DNA of 64,000 nucleotides from Glycomyces harbinensis (lineage in GTDB: Bacteria > Actinomycetota > Actinomycetes > Mycobacteriales > Micromonosporaceae), in the NCBI RefSeq assembly GCF_900101745.1, contig NZ_FNAD01000005.1, forward strand, positions 124,001-188,000, given 5' to 3'. Positions 9,961 to 18,336 of this stretch are shown here, piece after piece (position 1 is the stretch's first letter; each line of letters starts with the position of its first letter). The notes below the pieces were generated by a model. The model saw only the letters and a list, made by a program, of their open reading frames with translations, was not told where the DNA came from and ran no database searches. The position numbers and the translations under genes were made by a program.

Positions 9961-10280
9961 GGCACTGCGGCTCGGGCAATCGTTGATGGTCATTTCCTCC
10001 CCAGGTCCCACTCCGAGAGCCCGGACCAGTGCCTCACGGCCCCGTCCGATCGAAGACTGCTGAGCGGCGCCCGTCCCTGTGACGGGCGCTTCGGCGTTGG
10101 CGGGCGCCGGCCCTGCGAGGGATGATGGAGGGAGCAGGGTCCGCGGGCGCGTGACCACCAGTGATGCGCAACCGTTACCGAACTCTCGATTGACCCTGCT
10201 TGTGATCGCTTCGGTGTCTGCTTTAGCGTGGGCCGCAGCACTTCGTCCGCGTCCTCGCATTGAAGATCGGGTTCCCATCT
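9961..10280 (+). other. Intergenic region upstream of the beta-lactamase-like gene
   Basis: 320 nt. A sigma-70-type pair TTGTGA (10200-10205) and TAGCGT (10224-10229) with an 18-nt spacer could drive the gene beginning at 10260-10281. A TTGACC at 10190-10195 is too far from any -10 to be part of the same promoter. No RNA gene is recognised. Confidence 0.45.
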
Positions 10281-11261
10281 GTGAGCTCCAAGCACGCCTC
10301 CTCCTCGCGACGGCTCTGGCCTTATCTCGCCGTGCCGGCCCTCGCCGTGCTCGTCGCGGCGACGATCTTCCTCACCAATTCCGCCCGGGACGACGGCGGG
10401 GAGGGCGGCGGCGCCGAGGAGAGCCTGCCCGGTTCGCAGGCCGACGACTCGGAGCTGTCCGACTCGTCCATGCAGCCCTCCGAGGAGCAGCTGCGCCAGG
10501 CCGCCCAGGAGCAGTTGCAGACCGACCTCGACCAGGCCGTGGGCGAGTTCATCGCCGGTCTGGACGACGAGAACTTCTACGCCTCCGTCGCGGTCGACGA
10601 CGGCGAGTTCCAGCTCGACTACGAGGGCGACGTCCAGTACGACACGGCCTCGATCGTCAAGGTCGAGATCCTCACGATGATGCTGGAGCACTACGGCACG
10701 CTCGGCGAGGTGCCGGACTGGGTCATGGACTCGGCCGAGCTGATGATCCGCAACTCGGACAACGACGCGACGAACGACGTGCTGTACGGCGGGACGTTCG
10801 ACGACGGGCACGCCGCGATCGCCCAGGCGCACATCGACTTCGGGCTGGAGAACACGAACCCGAACGAGACCGAGCAGTGGGGCAAGACGCAGACGACCGC
10901 GATCGACCAGCTGCGAGTGCTCGAACTCGCGCTGTACGAGGAGGGCGGGGTGCTCGACGCCGAGCAGGTCGAGTACGCGCGCTCGCTCATGGGCGACCTC
11001 GCCGACTTCCAGGAGTGGGGCGTCTCGGCGGCGGCGCACGACGGCGAGACCGTGTGGATGAAGAACGGCTGGGACACCCGGGACGTCATGGGCGGGGAGT
11101 GGGTCGTCAACTCGATCGGCGTCATCGCCGGCGACACCGACCAGCCGATCGAGATCGCGATCATGACCGGCGGTTCGGCCTCGGACGCCGAGGGCATCGA
11201 GCGGGTCGAGGAGCTCGCGGAGATCATCCGCACCGTGGTCGACACCGATCCTTACGCTTGA
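10281..11261 (+). CDS. Membrane-anchored class A beta-lactamase-like serine hydrolase
   Basis: 326 residues. A short cytoplasmic Ser/Arg-rich start is followed by a signal-anchor (about 13-33), an acidic linker (about 40-75) and a penicillin-interacting domain. The Ser-x-x-Lys motif is SIVK (residues 124-127), the second motif is SDN (159-161), and KNG replaces KTG (261-263). The class A Glu of the omega loop is not obvious, so this may be a carboxypeptidase-like or non-hydrolysing relative rather than a true beta-lactamase. The GTG at 10281 and a TTG at 10260 are both possible starts, and neither has a good ribosome site. Confidence 0.8.
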   Translation: MSSKHASSSRRLWPYLAVPALAVLVAATIFLTNSARDDGGEGGGAEESLPGSQADDSELSDSSMQPSEEQLRQAAQEQLQTDLDQAVGEFIAGLDDENFYASVAVDDGEFQLDYEGDVQYDTASIVKVEILTMMLEHYGTLGEVPDWVMDSAELMIRNSDNDATNDVLYGGTFDDGHAAIAQAHIDFGLENTNPNETEQWGKTQTTAIDQLRVLELALYEEGGVLDAEQVEYARSLMGDLADFQEWGVSAAAHDGETVWMKNGWDTRDVMGGEWVVNSIGVIAGDTDQPIEIAIMTGGSASDAEGIERVEELAEIIRTVVDTDPYA

Positions 11262-11274
11262 TTACCCTCGCGGG

Positions 11275-12636
11275 ATGAGCGATCTGATCTCCGCGCTGAG
11301 CGAGGCCGGTCTCGAACCCGTGACCGATGCCGACATCCTGGCCGCGCACTCGGTGGACCACGCCGGGCTCGTGCCGCCCGGGCGCGCCGCGGTCCTGGTG
11401 CGGGCGAGGTCGACCGAGACGGTCAGCGCGACCGTGCGGATCGCCGCCGAGTACGGCGCCCCCGTCGTGGCCCAAGGGGCCCGCACCGGGCTCGCCGGTT
11501 CGGCCACGGCCGTCGACGGCGCGGTCCTGCTCGACCTCTCCGGGATGGACGCGATCGTGTCGGTCGACCCGGTCAACCGGCTCGCGGTCTGCCAGCCGGG
11601 CGTCCTCAACGCCGCGATCTCCGCCGCCGCAGCCGAATTCGGGCTGCGCTACAGCCCCGACCCCGGCTCCTGGCAGATCTCCACCATCGGCGGGAACATC
11701 GCCACCGGCGCCGGCGGCATGTGCTGCGTCAAGTACGGCACCACCCCCGAATACGTGCTCGGCCTCGAAGTCGTGCTCGCCTCCGGGGAGGTCATGCGGT
11801 GCGGGCGCCGGACCGCGAAAGGCGTCGCCGGGTACGACCTGGTGCGCCTGTTCTGCGGTTCCGAGGGGACCCTGGGGATCATCACCGAAGCGACCGTGAA
11901 GCTCTCACCGGTCCCGGCCGAGCGGCTCACGCTCGCCGCGGTCTTCGGCACCACCGCGGACGCCGGGCGCGCCGTCACCGCGATCATGGCCTCCGGCGCG
12001 CAGCCGAGCCTGCTCGAACTCATCGACAACACCCACCTGCGGGCCCTCGAAGCCCTGCGGCCCATGGGGTTGCCCGTCGAAGCGGCCGCGCTGCTGCTCG
12101 TCGGCGCCGACGCGAACCCGAACGAGGAGCTGACCGCGATCGAGGCGCTCTGCCGCGGCGCCGGCGCCTCGGAGGTCTACCGGGCCACCGACGCCGAGGA
12201 GGCCGACGCGCTCCTGGAGTCGCGGCGCAGCGCCTACCACGCGATGGAGCGGCTCGGGACGGTCCTGGTCGACGACGTGGCCGTGCCGCGCTCGCGCCTG
12301 GCCGAAGCGCTCGACGGCGTCCAGGCCGCCGCGGCCAGGCACGGCGTCGTGATCGGCGTGATCGCCCACGCCGGGGACGGCAACCTCCACCCGAACATCA
12401 TCGTGCACCCCGAGGACCCCGCGTCCCTCGCCGCCGGGAAGGCCGCGTTCGACGAGATCCTGGAGATGGCACTCGCCATGGGCGGCACCATCACCGGCGA
12501 ACACGGCGTCGGCATGCTCAAACGCGATTGGCTCGCAAAGGAACTCGACCCGGTCAATCTCGCGGTGCAGCGCCGGATCAAAGAGGCGCTCGACCCGCTC
12601 GGCATCCTCAACCCCGGCAAGGTCCTCGCAGGCTGA
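11275..12636 (+). CDS. FAD-linked oxidase, glycolate/D-lactate dehydrogenase family
   Basis: 453 residues. An N-terminal FAD-binding PCMH domain (about 35-212) carries GARTGLAGSATAVDG and the flavin-contacting GGNIATGAGGMCCVKYG. The C-terminal FAD-oxidase cap has GDGNLHPNII and GEHGVGMLKRDWL, the His-rich metal/substrate site of GlcD-like enzymes. It oxidises a 2-hydroxyacid such as glycolate or D-lactate; the substrate cannot be fixed from sequence. The ATG lies 13 nt after the previous stop, so the two genes may be cotranscribed. No GlcE/GlcF partners are adjacent. Confidence 0.9.
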   Translation: MSDLISALSEAGLEPVTDADILAAHSVDHAGLVPPGRAAVLVRARSTETVSATVRIAAEYGAPVVAQGARTGLAGSATAVDGAVLLDLSGMDAIVSVDPVNRLAVCQPGVLNAAISAAAAEFGLRYSPDPGSWQISTIGGNIATGAGGMCCVKYGTTPEYVLGLEVVLASGEVMRCGRRTAKGVAGYDLVRLFCGSEGTLGIITEATVKLSPVPAERLTLAAVFGTTADAGRAVTAIMASGAQPSLLELIDNTHLRALEALRPMGLPVEAAALLLVGADANPNEELTAIEALCRGAGASEVYRATDAEEADALLESRRSAYHAMERLGTVLVDDVAVPRSRLAEALDGVQAAAARHGVVIGVIAHAGDGNLHPNIIVHPEDPASLAAGKAAFDEILEMALAMGGTITGEHGVGMLKRDWLAKELDPVNLAVQRRIKEALDPLGILNPGKVLAG

Positions 12637-12991
12637 ACCGGGCGCGGCGCCCTTGGCGAGTGCGGAAGCAGTGGGAGCGGAGTACGAGGTCCATTGGTAC
12701 CGATACGGTTTCGTGTCGGTCCTGTGACACATTAATGGGGCCGCAGCGCTTGCCCATTCGCTGCGGCCCCGATAAAGTGGAGGAGCTCCACTTTTCATTG
12801 GCACCAGTAGGGCTGTGCCCGATTGCCCTTACTGGTTTTGTGCCCCCGGATTGTTCCGTGCCTCCCGGAAGACTGCCCATGTCCGTCCGTTTGGCTTGTC
12901 GGCGTGACCGGAACACTCATTACTATGAGGACCGTCTCTGAACGTGGCCTGTGCCGAGCCTGGGAAGAACCTGGGAAACGATATTCAACCG
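12637..12991. other. 355-nt convergent spacer with four consecutive hairpins
   Basis: Between the oxidase (plus) and the lyase (minus). Four inverted repeats follow one another: 12699-12720 (9-bp arms, GTTT loop), 12737-12770 (perfect 12-bp GC-rich arms, 10-nt loop), 12774-12794 (perfect 9-bp arms, GAG loop) and 12803-12836 (11-bp arms with one bulge, then TTTT). Base composition is visibly less GC-rich than the flanking genes. The third and fourth, with T runs, can act as intrinsic terminators; the purpose of the first two is unknown. Confidence 0.7.
12774..12797. terminator. Bidirectional intrinsic terminator
   Basis: The arms AAAGTGGAG (12774-12782) and CTCCACTTT (12786-12794) form a perfect 9-bp stem with a GAG loop. 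T-rich DNA follows on the plus strand and the matching A/T-rich end serves the minus strand, fitting the convergent genes on either side. Confidence 0.55.
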
Positions 12992-13846
12992 TTACGAAGG
13001 CACCGCGAAGCCCGCGAGTTTGTCCAGCTCAGCCGTGATGTCAGGCCGCTGCGCGACCGGCTCCCCGTCGATCTGGGTGATGAAGGCCACACCACGGACC
13101 GAGGAGCTGAGCCACGCGGCCTCCGCGTTCTTCAAGTCCCCCACCGAGATCAGGCGCTCGGCCGTCTTCAGCCCGGCCTTCGGCGCCTGCTCCAGCAGGT
13201 ACGCGCTCGTGGTCCCCGGGAGGATCCCCGACGAGGTCGGCGTGGTGCACAGGGTCTCCCCCTCAAGCCACAGGAGCGAGGACGTCGGGCCCTCCAGCGC
13301 GAAGCCGTCGGCCGAGACCCACAGGGCGTCGTCCGCGCCCTGCGTCTTCGCCCACCGGGTCACGGCCATCATCGACGCGTACGACAGCGCCTTCACGCCG
13401 CCTAGAAGCCACGGGGCTTCACCCCGCGCGTCGGCATTCACCCCCAGGGTCGCCGTGGCGACCTTCAGGCCGTCGCGCCGCGGCAGGATCCGCTCGCGCG
13501 GCACCGGGTCCACCGTCGCGTAGACGGTGAGCGGCCCGCCGTGCTCGCGGCCCCGCGTGGCGACCAGGCGCAGAGCGCCCTCGCCCTCGGCCCGCTCGCG
13601 CCAGGCCTCCAGGGCCTGCTCGGCCAGGAGGGCCATGTCCGCCTTCGCGGGCAGCTCGAACTCCATGCGCCGCGCGGAGTTCGCCATGCGGTCGAGGTGC
13701 TCGGAGAGCAGGAAGGCCTGCCCGTCGCGGATGTTGATGGTCTCGAAGACGCCGTCGCCCCGGAGGACTCCGAGGTCGTCGGCGCACAGGAGCGGCGCGT
13801 CGGAGTCGACGACGCCGCGGTGCAGTACTGCGGTGACTAGTGCCAT
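12992..13846 (-). CDS. pabC: Class IV aminotransferase, aminodeoxychorismate lyase-like
   Basis: 284 residues with the PLP fold IV of branched-chain aminotransferases and aminodeoxychorismate lyase. LRGDGVFETI is near the N-terminus, the PLP Lys is K152 in GGVKALSYASMM, and the cofactor-phosphate loop contains EGPTSSLLWL and SGILPGTT. The short length and the motif pattern fit PabC, which makes p-aminobenzoate for folate, better than IlvE. The ATG at 13846 begins MALVTAVLHRG; longer starts would overlap the divergent Fur gene. Neighbouring YgfZ is a folate-binding protein, a suggestive pairing. Confidence 0.85.
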   Translation of the reverse strand: MALVTAVLHRGVVDSDAPLLCADDLGVLRGDGVFETINIRDGQAFLLSEHLDRMANSARRMEFELPAKADMALLAEQALEAWRERAEGEGALRLVATRGREHGGPLTVYATVDPVPRERILPRRDGLKVATATLGVNADARGEAPWLLGGVKALSYASMMAVTRWAKTQGADDALWVSADGFALEGPTSSLLWLEGETLCTTPTSSGILPGTTSAYLLEQAPKAGLKTAERLISVGDLKNAEAAWLSSSVRGVAFITQIDGEPVAQRPDITAELDKLAGFAVPS

Positions 13847-13895
13847 GGCCTCATTCTGCCCCTCGGAGCATGCGCCCGGTCCAGGGCGGGCGCAG

Positions 13896-13901
13896 TACGA
13901 T
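13896..13901 (+). promoter_or_regulatory. Candidate -10 element of the Fur-family gene
   Basis: TACGAT ends six bases before the ATG at 13908, with no ribosome site in between. This predicts a leaderless message. No convincing -35 is visible, so the call rests on the -10 and its position only. Confidence 0.4.
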
Positions 13902-13907
13902 GCACTC

Positions 13908-14348
13908 ATGCCCACCGAAGCCGAGGCCGAGACCGAGCTCGCCGCGGTGCTGCGCTCCAAGGGGCTGCGCATGACGGCGCAGCGCCAACTCGTCCTGGAG
14001 GCGGTCCGCGAACTCGGGCACGCCACGCCCGAGCAGATCCACGAGCGCATCCGCGGCCAGGTCGAAGGCGTGAACATCACCACCGTCTACCGCACCCTCG
14101 ACCTGCTCGAAGAACTCCAGCTGGTCTCCCACACCCACCTCTCCCACGGCGCCCCCACCTACCACCTGTCCGGCGACAGGGGCCACGCCCACCTGGTGTG
14201 CCACCGCTGCGGCCGGATCACCGAAGTCGAGCCCGCCATGTTCGCGAACGCGCGCGAGGAAGTCGCGGACGCCACCGGTTTCGTCATGGACGTCGGCCAC
14301 GTCGCCGTCTTCGGAACCTGCGCCGAATGCCTGGAGAAGCACGAATGA
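13908..14348 (+). CDS. Fur-family metal-responsive repressor
   Basis: 146 residues. The winged-helix domain (about 12-85) contains the recognition helix with NITTVYRTLDLLEEL. The dimerisation/metal domain contains HAHLVCHRCGR and GTCAECLEKHE, giving two CxxC pairs (C98/C101 and C138/C141) for a structural zinc. The pattern fits Zur or Fur; the sequence alone does not say which metal is sensed. Its stop overlaps the start of the ygfZ-like gene (ATGA), tying an iron-sulfur maintenance protein to a metal regulator. Confidence 0.93.
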   Translation: MPTEAEAETELAAVLRSKGLRMTAQRQLVLEAVRELGHATPEQIHERIRGQVEGVNITTVYRTLDLLEELQLVSHTHLSHGAPTYHLSGDRGHAHLVCHRCGRITEVEPAMFANAREEVADATGFVMDVGHVAVFGTCAECLEKHE

Positions 14349-15430
14349 CCGAGAACACACCGTCCCCGCTGCTGGGCGCCCCCGGCGCCGTCGCCACCGA
14401 GAGCGGGCGCACCGCCTGGCACTACGGCGGCCCGCTCACCGAGCAGCGCACGGCCATGGACCCCGCCGCGGGCACCCTCTTCGACCGCTCCGACCGCGAC
14501 GTCATCTCGGTCGCCGGCCCCCAGCGCCTCGAATGGCTCCACTCGCTCACCACCCAGCACCTCACGAGCCTCAAGCCCCACCAGGGCACCGAGACGCTCG
14601 TCCTCTCCCCCACCGGCCGCATCGAGCACCACGCGAACGTCTACGACGACGGCGAGACCACCTGGCTCGACACCGAGCCCGGCCGCGGCGAGGCCCTCCT
14701 CAAATACCTCGAGCTCATGAAGTTCCGCACCGAGGTCGACATCCGCGACGCCTCCGGCGAATGGGCCCTGATGACCTACGTCGGCAAGGACACCGGCGAG
14801 CACCCCGGCGCCGACGACTTCGCCAAGGGCCCGGTGAGCCAGCCCGTCCCGATCGCGAAGTTCGCCTCCAAGGACCTCCTCGCCGTCCCCACCACCGTCA
14901 ACCCCGGCGTCGCCCTGCCCCGCGCGGGGTGGCTGCGCCGCACCGACGCGCTGCGCCGCCCCACCTTCGACCAGCTCGTCCCCCGCGACGGCATCGGCAA
15001 CGCGCTCACCGAGGACGAACCGGTCCCCTTCGCCGGCACCTGGGCCTACAACGCCCTGCGCGTGGCCGCGAAGCTCCCCGCGTTCGGCGTCGACACCGAC
15101 GAGCGGACCGTCCCGCACGAGGTCGCCCACTGGCTCGCCGCCGCCGTGCACCTCGACAAGGGCTGCTACCGGGGCCAGGAGACCGTCGCGAAGGTCCACC
15201 ACCTCGGCCAGCCGCCCCGGCGCCTCGTCATGCTCCACCTCGACGGCACCGTCGAGCAGCCGCCCGCCACCGGCACCCCGGTAACCTTGGACGGCAAGGA
15301 GATCGGCTTCATCGGCACCGCCGTCCAGCACTTTGAGCTGGGGCAGATCGCGCTCGCCATGATCAAGCGCTCGGTCGCCGCCGACCCCGACGCGGATCTC
15401 ATCGCGGGCGATCAGGCCGCGCGGCAATAA
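14345..15430 (+). CDS. ygfZ: YgfZ/GcvT-type folate-binding protein
   Basis: 361-aa relative of the glycine-cleavage T protein. The YgfZ signature KGCYRGQE is at residues 272-279, with the Cys required in the E. coli protein for iron-sulfur enzyme repair. The N-terminal tetrahydrofolate-binding barrel includes LEWLHSLTTQ and LVLSPTGRIEHH. Such proteins help maintain or repair Fe-S clusters in a folate-dependent manner. It is translated in overlap with the Fur-family gene and ends 21 nt before the asparaginase, so all three may form one transcript. Confidence 0.93.
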   Translation: MTENTPSPLLGAPGAVATESGRTAWHYGGPLTEQRTAMDPAAGTLFDRSDRDVISVAGPQRLEWLHSLTTQHLTSLKPHQGTETLVLSPTGRIEHHANVYDDGETTWLDTEPGRGEALLKYLELMKFRTEVDIRDASGEWALMTYVGKDTGEHPGADDFAKGPVSQPVPIAKFASKDLLAVPTTVNPGVALPRAGWLRRTDALRRPTFDQLVPRDGIGNALTEDEPVPFAGTWAYNALRVAAKLPAFGVDTDERTVPHEVAHWLAAAVHLDKGCYRGQETVAKVHHLGQPPRRLVMLHLDGTVEQPPATGTPVTLDGKEIGFIGTAVQHFELGQIALAMIKRSVAADPDADLIAGDQAARQ

Positions 15431-15451
15431 CGACGGGATTAGCCTCGCGGT

Positions 15452-16429
15452 ATGACAGCTTCCTACCGCGGCGGCGAACTCGTCGCAGAGATCTGCCGGT
15501 CCGGCTTCACCGAGAGCCTCCACCGGGGCAGCGTCGCCGTGACCGACCCCGCCGGGCACCGCGTCGCCGCGATCGGCGACGCCGACCACCCGGTCTTCCC
15601 CCGGTCCTCCAACAAGCCCATGCAGGCCCTCGCCATGCTCCGCGCCGGATGGGAGCCCGCCTCCGAGGCCGACCTGGCCATCGCGGGCGCCAGCCACCGC
15701 GGCGAACCGGTCCACCTCGAGCGCGTCCGCTCCGTGCTCGGCCACGCCGGACTCGGCGAGGAGCACCTCCAGTGCCCGCCCGACCTCCCCGGCGACCCCG
15801 ACGCCCGCAACGCGGTCGTCGCCGCGGGCGAAGGGCCCCGGCGCCTGTACATGAACTGCTCGGGCAAGCACTCGGGGATGCTCGCCGCCTGCGCCGCCGC
15901 CGGCTGGGACCCGGGCGCCTACCGCGACCCCGAGCACCCGCTCCAGCGGCTCATCACCGCCACCGTCGAGGAGCTCACCGGCGAGAGCGTCGGCGCGGTC
16001 GGCGTCGACGGCTGCGGCGCGCCCGTCCTGGCCGTCTCCCTCACCGGCCTCGCCCGCGCGTTCTCGCGCCTGGTCGAGGCCCCCGAGGGGACCCCGGAGC
16101 GACGCGTCGCCGACGCCATGCGCGCCAACCCGATCCTCGTCGACGGCACCCGCGGCCCCGACCACCGCATGATGGCCGCCCTGCCCGGGCTGCTCGCCAA
16201 GGGCGGCGCCGAAGGCGTCCACGTGATCGCCGCCCCCGGCGTCGGCGCCGCGGCCGTGAAGATCGACGACGGCGGCGGTCGGGCCTCCACGCCCGTCGCA
16301 CTGCGCGCGCTCACCACCGTCGGCGGGCTCGCCGTCCCCGAGGGCGCCAAGCCCGAGGTCGACGCGCTCCTGTGGCCGGAGGTCCACGGCGGCGACCAGC
16401 CGGTCGGGCGCCTGCGCACGCTCCTGTGA
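15452..16429 (+). CDS. Asparaginase II-family amidohydrolase
   Basis: 325 residues matching the asparaginase II family (the Rhizobium type, unrelated to E. coli AnsB). Conserved segments are FPRSSNKPMQALAML, GASHRGE, MNCSGKHSGMLAAC and VDGCGAPV; the Ser-Lys and Cys residues in these are the family active site. Expected reaction: L-asparagine to aspartate and ammonia. It has no signal peptide, so it acts in the cytoplasm. It follows ygfZ by 21 nt. Confidence 0.9.
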   Translation: MTASYRGGELVAEICRSGFTESLHRGSVAVTDPAGHRVAAIGDADHPVFPRSSNKPMQALAMLRAGWEPASEADLAIAGASHRGEPVHLERVRSVLGHAGLGEEHLQCPPDLPGDPDARNAVVAAGEGPRRLYMNCSGKHSGMLAACAAAGWDPGAYRDPEHPLQRLITATVEELTGESVGAVGVDGCGAPVLAVSLTGLARAFSRLVEAPEGTPERRVADAMRANPILVDGTRGPDHRMMAALPGLLAKGGAEGVHVIAAPGVGAAAVKIDDGGGRASTPVALRALTTVGGLAVPEGAKPEVDALLWPEVHGGDQPVGRLRTLL

Positions 16430-16461
16430 GTGTCCTAGGACTCAAGCGGGGCAATACCCCG

Positions 16462-16491
16462 TTGTAGTGCGGAACCGAAGCACGGTAATAT
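16462..16491 (+). promoter_or_regulatory. tRNA-Leu promoter
   Basis: TTGTAG (16462-16467) and TAATAT (16486-16491) with an 18-nt spacer, a good housekeeping-sigma match. The transcript would begin near 16498, about 19 nt before the mature tRNA 5' end. Confidence 0.65.
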
Positions 16492-16516
16492 CGTCGCGTC
16501 GCAAGTACTGACACTC

Positions 16517-16599
16517 GCGCGAGTGGCGGAATGGCAGACGCGCTGGCTTCAGGTGCCAGTGTCCGTAAGGACGTGGGGGTTCAAGTCCCCCCTCGCGCA
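16517..16599 (+). tRNA. tRNA-Leu (anticodon CAG)
   Basis: 83 nt. Acceptor arms GCGCGAG (16517-16523) and CTCGCGC (16592-16598) pair fully. The anticodon stem encloses TTCAGGT, giving CAG, which reads CTG codons. A long variable arm (class II tRNA) and a GGTTCAAGTCC T-loop segment are present. The 3' CCA is not encoded and must be added by the CCA-adding enzyme at 27635-29080. Confidence 0.97.
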
Positions 16600-16604
16600 C
16601 AGGC

Positions 16605-16634
16605 AGGGCCCGATGGTTTCGACCACCGGGCTCT
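16605..16634 (+). terminator. Hairpin after tRNA-Leu
   Basis: A 13-bp stem with one A-C mismatch and one G-T pair closes on a TTCG tetraloop (16618-16621) six bases beyond the tRNA. There is no clear T run, so it may act as a processing or Rho-assisted stop. Confidence 0.5.
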
Positions 16635-16796
16635 TGTGCTATCCCGGCCCCTTCCCTCCGGCCGAATCGCGACCGGGAACACCCCTCCGGTCTCCCGCGT
16701 TAGGCTCAGGGAAGAGGACCGGAACCGGCATCACCGCGGGGCCAGGGGAGTCCCGCCACGACGGTGCATCGAAACGACAGTGGGGCCACAGCGACC

Positions 16797-17429
16797 ATGA
16801 GCAAAGCGAACACCGACCCGGAGCAGGACGGCTACGACGAGCGGGACGGCGAGGACGATGAACTGCTCATCGTCGACGCCGAAGGGAACCCGGTCACGCT
16901 GGCCGAGGCGGCCGCCGCCGCGACCAAGGACCGGGACGAGGACCGCTACGAGTCCGACCCGACCAAGCTGGTCCCCGAGCCGGCCAAGGTCATGCGCATC
17001 GGCTCGATGATCAAGCAGCTCCTCGAGGAGGTCCGCGGCGCCGAACTCGACGACAAGGGCCGCCAGCGCCTGCGGGACATACACGCCCGCTCCATCACCG
17101 AGCTCGAGACCGGGCTCGCGCCGGAGCTGCGCGACGAGCTGGAGCGGCTCTCGCTCCCGTTCAGCGCCGACGAGATCCCGTCCGAGGCCGAGCTGCGGAT
17201 AGCGCAGGCGCAGCTGGTGGGCTGGCTCGAGGGGCTGTTCCACGGCATCCAGGCGGCGCTGGTCGCGCAGCAGATGGCCGCGCGGCTGCAGCTCGACCAG
17301 ATGCGCTCGGGCGAATTGAAGGCGCTGACCGCGGGTGGGGAGGATCTCCCTCCGCAGCTGCGGGCCGTGATGGCCGAGCGCGCCGCGCGCGGTGACGATG
17401 CCGACCACAGTCCCGGTCAGTACCTGTAG
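16797..17429 (+). CDS. bpa: Bacterial proteasome activator Bpa
   Basis: 210 residues. An acidic, disordered N-terminus precedes a helical bundle (about 65-185). The chain ends SPGQYL, and GQYL is the characteristic C-terminal motif with which Bpa docks on the alpha-ring of the 20S proteasome and opens its gate without ATP. The gene therefore predicts that this organism has a 20S proteasome elsewhere. I prefer the ATG at 16797 (MSKANTD); an in-frame GTG at 16764 would add eleven residues. It lies between tRNA-Leu and plsC. Confidence 0.92.
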   Translation: MSKANTDPEQDGYDERDGEDDELLIVDAEGNPVTLAEAAAAATKDRDEDRYESDPTKLVPEPAKVMRIGSMIKQLLEEVRGAELDDKGRQRLRDIHARSITELETGLAPELRDELERLSLPFSADEIPSEAELRIAQAQLVGWLEGLFHGIQAALVAQQMAARLQLDQMRSGELKALTAGGEDLPPQLRAVMAERAARGDDADHSPGQYL

Positions 17430-17593
17430 CCGTCGCGAATGCCTTAGACTCGGCCCTGCCTTCCTGGCGGGGCCGCTCGCCTTTTCCCGGCAGCGTATGG
17501 CTCGCGGGTTTCGCCAGGAGCGGTTTGCGAGCCATAATTGGCTGCAACCCGACCCTCCCGCCGCCGGGTGAGACCACTGGAGAGCTGAAGACC

Positions 17594-18277
17594 GTGCTGT
17601 ACAAGACGCTGCAATGGACGGCCGCTCCGACCATCAAACTCATCTACCGGCCGTGGATCGACGGGAAAGAGAACATCCCCGAGACCGGTCCGGTGATCCT
17701 GGCGTCCAACCACCTCTCCGTGGCCGACCACTACTTCCTGGGCCTGACGACCAAGCGGCACATCGCGACGATGGCGAAGATCGAGTACTTCACGGGCGCG
17801 GGGCTCAAGGGCAAGCTCATCTCCTCGACCGTGAAGGCGCTCGGCCAGGTGGCCGTGGACCGCTCGGGCGGGCGCAAGTCCGCCGCGTCGCTGGAGCCGT
17901 CGCTGGAGGTCTTGGAGGAGGGCCGGGTGTTCGCGATCTTCCCCGAGGGGACGCGTTCGCCCGACGGGCGCCTGTACCGGGGCAAGCCGGGCGTGGCGCG
18001 GCTGGCGCTGACCTCGGGTGCGCCGGTGGTGCCGATCGGGCTGATCGGCACCGAGAAGGTCCTGCCGATCGGCGAGTCGCGCCCGCGCGTGGCGCCGGTG
18101 GGCGTGCGCGTGGGCAAGCCCCTCGACTTCGCGCGCTACAAGGGCATGGAGAACGACCGGGTGGTGATCCGGGCGGTGACCGACGAGGTGATGGACGCGA
18201 TCCGGCGCCTGACGGGCCAGGAGTACGTCGACAAGTACGCGAAGCGGGCCGGCTCGTCCAAGGAGGGCGAGGACTGA
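17594..18277 (+). CDS. 1-acyl-sn-glycerol-3-phosphate acyltransferase (PlsC family)
   Basis: 227 residues. Acyl-transfer motif I, NHLSVAD (HX4D, residues 39-45), is the catalytic His/Asp; motif III, FPEGTRSPDG (from residue 116), binds the glycerol phosphate. The enzyme converts lysophosphatidate to phosphatidate at the inner membrane. The GTG at 17594 has a GGAGAG about ten bases upstream; the ATG at 17525 would add 23 unlikely residues. A clear terminator follows. Confidence 0.9.
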   Translation: MLYKTLQWTAAPTIKLIYRPWIDGKENIPETGPVILASNHLSVADHYFLGLTTKRHIATMAKIEYFTGAGLKGKLISSTVKALGQVAVDRSGGRKSAASLEPSLEVLEEGRVFAIFPEGTRSPDGRLYRGKPGVARLALTSGAPVVPIGLIGTEKVLPIGESRPRVAPVGVRVGKPLDFARYKGMENDRVVIRAVTDEVMDAIRRLTGQEYVDKYAKRAGSSKEGED

Positions 18278-18304
18278 TCCTCCCGCCCGCTCGGCGGGTG
18301 TGCG

Positions 18305-18329
18305 GCCCGGTGCGGTGCACCGGGCTTTT
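18305..18329 (+). terminator. Intrinsic terminator of plsC
   Basis: The arms GCCCGGTGC (18305-18313) and GCACCGGGC (18317-18325) form a perfect 9-bp stem with a GGT loop, followed at once by TTTT. It lies 28 nt after the plsC stop. Confidence 0.85.
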
Positions 18330-18336
18330 CGCGTTC

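Noticed and set aside
12608-13038. Small frames in the hairpin-rich spacer
   Set aside because: They span perfect hairpins, lack ribosome sites and third-position GC bias.
16517-16861. Protein frames crossing tRNA-Leu
   Set aside because: They run through a certain tRNA gene and its hairpin and have no ribosome site.
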